DNA from: Gaetbulibacter_B jejuensis
Lineage (GTDB): Bacteria; Bacteroidota; Bacteroidia; Flavobacteriales; Flavobacteriaceae
Assembly (NCBI RefSeq): GCF_039524015.1
Contig: NZ_BAAAGF010000003.1
Span: forward strand, 1 to 64,000
Direction: 5' to 3'
Length of the DNA stretch: 64,000 bases
A program made the position numbers and the translations under genes. Positions within the stretch are counted from its first letter, which is position 1, and every line of letters begins with the position of its first letter. The notes under the pieces were generated by a model. That model did no database searches and was not told the origin of the DNA. It saw nothing but the letters and a program-made list of their open reading frames with translations. Of this stretch, positions 62,465-64,000 are shown in pieces.

Positions 62465-62897
62465 ATTTTAAAAATTTAGATTGTAACTCTGGAGTAGGTA
62501 TCATGCAAGCTTCTTGTTTACCATACCATTTGTAACGGTTTTTGGCAATAAAATCGTAAACCCAATTACGAATAAACGCAGGAACGATTAAAAACACAGC
62601 CATCAAGTTTCTAGGAAAACCCAATTGAGATGCTATTTTTAAAGCAGCAGTAGATTTGTAATACAGTCCTTTTTCGTGTGAAAACAATAAAATAGAATCT
62701 ATTTTAGAGGTATCTATATTAAAATCCTTTATGATTTCTTGTCCTGTATTGTTTTGCAATGCAGTAAACATAAACGAATTATGTTTATCATGTTTAATAA
62801 CATATTGAACGGAACTATTGCAAAGGTTGCAAACACCATCAAAAAGAATTAATTGTTTATGTTTTGGTAAGTTGTATTTCACAATACAAAAGTACAA
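62463..62897 (-). CDS. DCC-family thiol-disulfide oxidoreductase
   Basis: A 144-residue protein of the DUF393/DCC family. The signature ILFDGVCNLC holds Asp20, Cys23 and Cys26 (D-x-x-C-x-x-C), which is the presumed redox site; YKSTAALKI and ...FIAKNRYKWYGK end the domain. It is predicted cytoplasmic because no signal peptide precedes it. The family has no firmly assigned reaction. It is followed by its own terminator. Confidence 0.88.
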   Translation of the reverse strand: MYFCIVKYNLPKHKQLILFDGVCNLCNSSVQYVIKHDKHNSFMFTALQNNTGQEIIKDFNIDTSKIDSILLFSHEKGLYYKSTAALKIASQLGFPRNLMAVFLIVPAFIRNWVYDFIAKNRYKWYGKQEACMIPTPELQSKFLK

Positions 62898-62924
62898 TAT
62901 CTTACAGTAGCGAATTTAAAAAAT

Positions 62925-63005
62925 TGTATCGAGAACTTCTTTAAACGCGAAATCCTTATTCTCGATACATACCAACACTAAGTGTTGGCATACTCGAATT
63001 GACAG
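62925..63005. repeat. REP-like palindromic intergenic element
   Basis: Contains the inverted pair TGTATCGAGAA (62925-62935) and TTCTCGATACA (62959-62969), then a 7-bp hairpin CCAACAC-TAA-GTGTTGG (62972-62988) and a terminal TACTCGAATTGACAG (62991-63005). The arrangement resembles repetitive extragenic palindromes that I recall from flavobacterial genomes. It sits between the mutS2 stop and the DCC gene start. Confidence 0.45.
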
Positions 63006-63012
63006 TATTTTA

Positions 63013-64000
63013 CTATTTCTTAGCTTCAACCAACTCCAGTAAGTCTAGACTTACATTGGTAGTAAACATACCATAGTTAACGGTTGCTTTCCCTTTTTCA
63101 ATAGTATCAATACTACCAATAGCACGACCATCTTCCATACGAACTCTATCACCAACTTTTAAAATAGGTTTTGGTTTTTCAACTACAACTTCCTTTTTCT
63201 TAGCTGCTTTTTTCTTTTGTCGTATAACATTTACTTTCTTTTCAACTTCCTTTTTAACTTGCTGTTCTTTGTTCTTTTCAGCACGTTTTTGCTTTGCTGA
63301 AATCTTCTTGCGCTTAGAATTTTCTATCTGTACAAGCTTAAAAAGTTCGTCCATAAGTTGACGTTTGCGCTTGTTTTCAAAATAACCTTCGGCAAGTTCG
63401 TTTACCTTTTGTCCTAAATAAATCAAGCGTTGGTTACTATCATATAACTCTTGATAGTTCTCTAGTTTCTTTTGAACTCTAGCATTGATTTCTTCTAGCT
63501 TATCAGCTTCATTTTGCTTTTTCTGTTCATTCTCTTTTAATGAACGCTCTGTCTTTTCAAGTTTACTACGCTCTTTTTGAAGCTTAGCAATAGTTCGGTC
63601 AAAACGAACTTTACCACGTTCAATTTTCTTTTTTGCTCTGTTGATTAAACTATACGGAATTCCATTTTTTTGCGCTACTTCAAACGTAAAACTACTTCCT
63701 GCTTGACCTAAAACCAGTTTAAACATCGGTTCCAAGGTTTTTTCATCAAACAGCATATTGGCATTTTGCATAAACGGTAATTCGTTTGCCAAAATTTTTA
63801 GGTTAGAGTAGTGCGTTGTAATAATTCCGTAGGCTTCTCTATGGTAAAACTCTTCCAAAAAGGTTTCAGCCAAAGCGCCACCAAGTTCAGGATCACTTCC
63901 AGTACCAAACTCATCAATTAAAAATAAGGTGTTTTTATTGCACTTTCTTAAAAAGTAATTCATTTGTTTTAAGCGATAGCTGTAGGTACTCAAATGGTTT
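63013..64000 (-). CDS. mutS2: MutS2-family ATPase, C-terminal part (5' end outside window)
   Basis: The frame is open across the right edge (HLSTYSYRLKQM...), so the N-terminal part, including Walker A, lies outside. The visible 329 residues have Walker B LFLIDEFGTGSDP, the ATPase His in ITTHYSNLK, the MutS2-specific coiled coil (about 130-220) and a Lys/Glu-rich linker, followed by a KOW-like segment (VGDRVRMEDGRAIGSID). The protein ends shortly after with no Smr nuclease domain, unlike the well-known MutS2 of Bacillus. Members act in recombination control or in rescue of stalled ribosomes. Confidence 0.9.
   Translation of the reverse strand, partial: NHLSTYSYRLKQMNYFLRKCNKNTLFLIDEFGTGSDPELGGALAETFLEEFYHREAYGIITTHYSNLKILANELPFMQNANMLFDEKTLEPMFKLVLGQAGSSFTFEVAQKNGIPYSLINRAKKKIERGKVRFDRTIAKLQKERSKLEKTERSLKENEQKKQNEADKLEEINARVQKKLENYQELYDSNQRLIYLGQKVNELAEGYFENKRKRQLMDELFKLVQIENSKRKKISAKQKRAEKNKEQQVKKEVEKKVNVIRQKKKAAKKKEVVVEKPKPILKVGDRVRMEDGRAIGSIDTIEKGKATVNYGMFTTNVSLDLLELVEAKK

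Noticed and set aside
1..64000. CRISPR array, prophage or intact insertion sequence
   Set aside because: No regularly spaced repeats, phage structural genes, integrases or transposases were found in the window.

Overview
The window is a chromosomal segment of a marine-type Flavobacteriaceae bacterium (phylum Bacteroidota). The evidence is the low GC content, promoters of the Bacteroidota type (TTG, about 20 nt, TAnnTTTG), a type IX secretion C-terminal sorting domain, signal peptides ending in ...AQ or ...SQ, a family-typical BshA, and an LptD-like protein, GH3/beta-lactamase fusion and MutS2 of Bacteroidota type. The genus cannot be fixed from this sequence. No prophage, CRISPR array, plasmid genes or intact insertion sequence was seen; this is mostly core chromosome with a few accessory islets.

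Layout. 1-3525: 3' part of a huge secreted repeat protein with a T9SS signal. 3847-10517: clpC (minus) divergent from gyrA, then a TPR protein. 10566-12503: thiolase and a C40 peptidase (minus), divergent from a membrane HD phosphohydrolase (12635-14680). 14713-15050: a fully delimited tRNA operon (Ser-GCT, Pro-TGG, Arg-TCT) with its own promoter and terminator. 15067-16432: a HAD hydrolase divergent from an orphan lipoprotein whose upstream region carries ordered direct repeats. 16429-23373: a long minus-strand gene train: tsaD, a membrane protein, a parvulin, rsmE, a DUF4159 protein, a 57-residue membrane microprotein, a frameshifted small gene, a SpoU methyltransferase, an AI-2E-type permease and a THUMP-like methyltransferase. 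23467-27885: tamB. 28026-31325: central carbon genes (pfkA, gap, an N-acetylglucosamine kinase-like gene, mgsA). 31356-35360: guaC, a small membrane protein, then a PLP decarboxylase paired with an AraC-HTH/alkyltransferase fusion. 35421-38577: ridA and an lptD-like gene (minus). 38666-44736: amidase, MCE protein, two Fe-S proteins, an orphan protein and serB. 44846-48978: GH3/beta-lactamase fusion and bshA. 49035-53380: a small outer-membrane protein, a fused FAD/Fe-S dehydrogenase and an LpxH-like phosphatase. 53568-56013: aroC and a dicarboxylate symporter. 56057-59920: a four-gene operon (glutathione-synthetase-like ATP-grasp, sulfurtransferase, N-formylglutamate amidohydrolase, QEGLA/DUF1704 metallopeptidase). 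60063-64000 (minus): a MuiA-like protein carrying an inserted TonB-plug module, a DCC thiol protein and the 3' part of mutS2.

The most interesting parts are: the 56-60 kb operon, which looks like a peptide or small-molecule ligation and cleavage system and ends in a highly structured 3' RNA; the MuiA protein with a SusC-type plug inserted in it but no barrel; the lipoprotein upstream region with paired 21-22 nt-spaced repeats; the small gene broken by one extra base in an 8-base homopolymer; and the tamB and lptD genes, whose N-terminal coding and promoter motifs disagree about the start codon.

Envelope biology runs through the window (lptD, lpxH, tamB, MCE, amidase, C40 peptidase, GH3, AI-2E permease). 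Thiol and aldehyde chemistry is a second theme (bshA, the ATP-grasp gene, sulfurtransferase, DCC protein, mgsA). All functions are inferred from sequence motifs read by eye; no database search was run.
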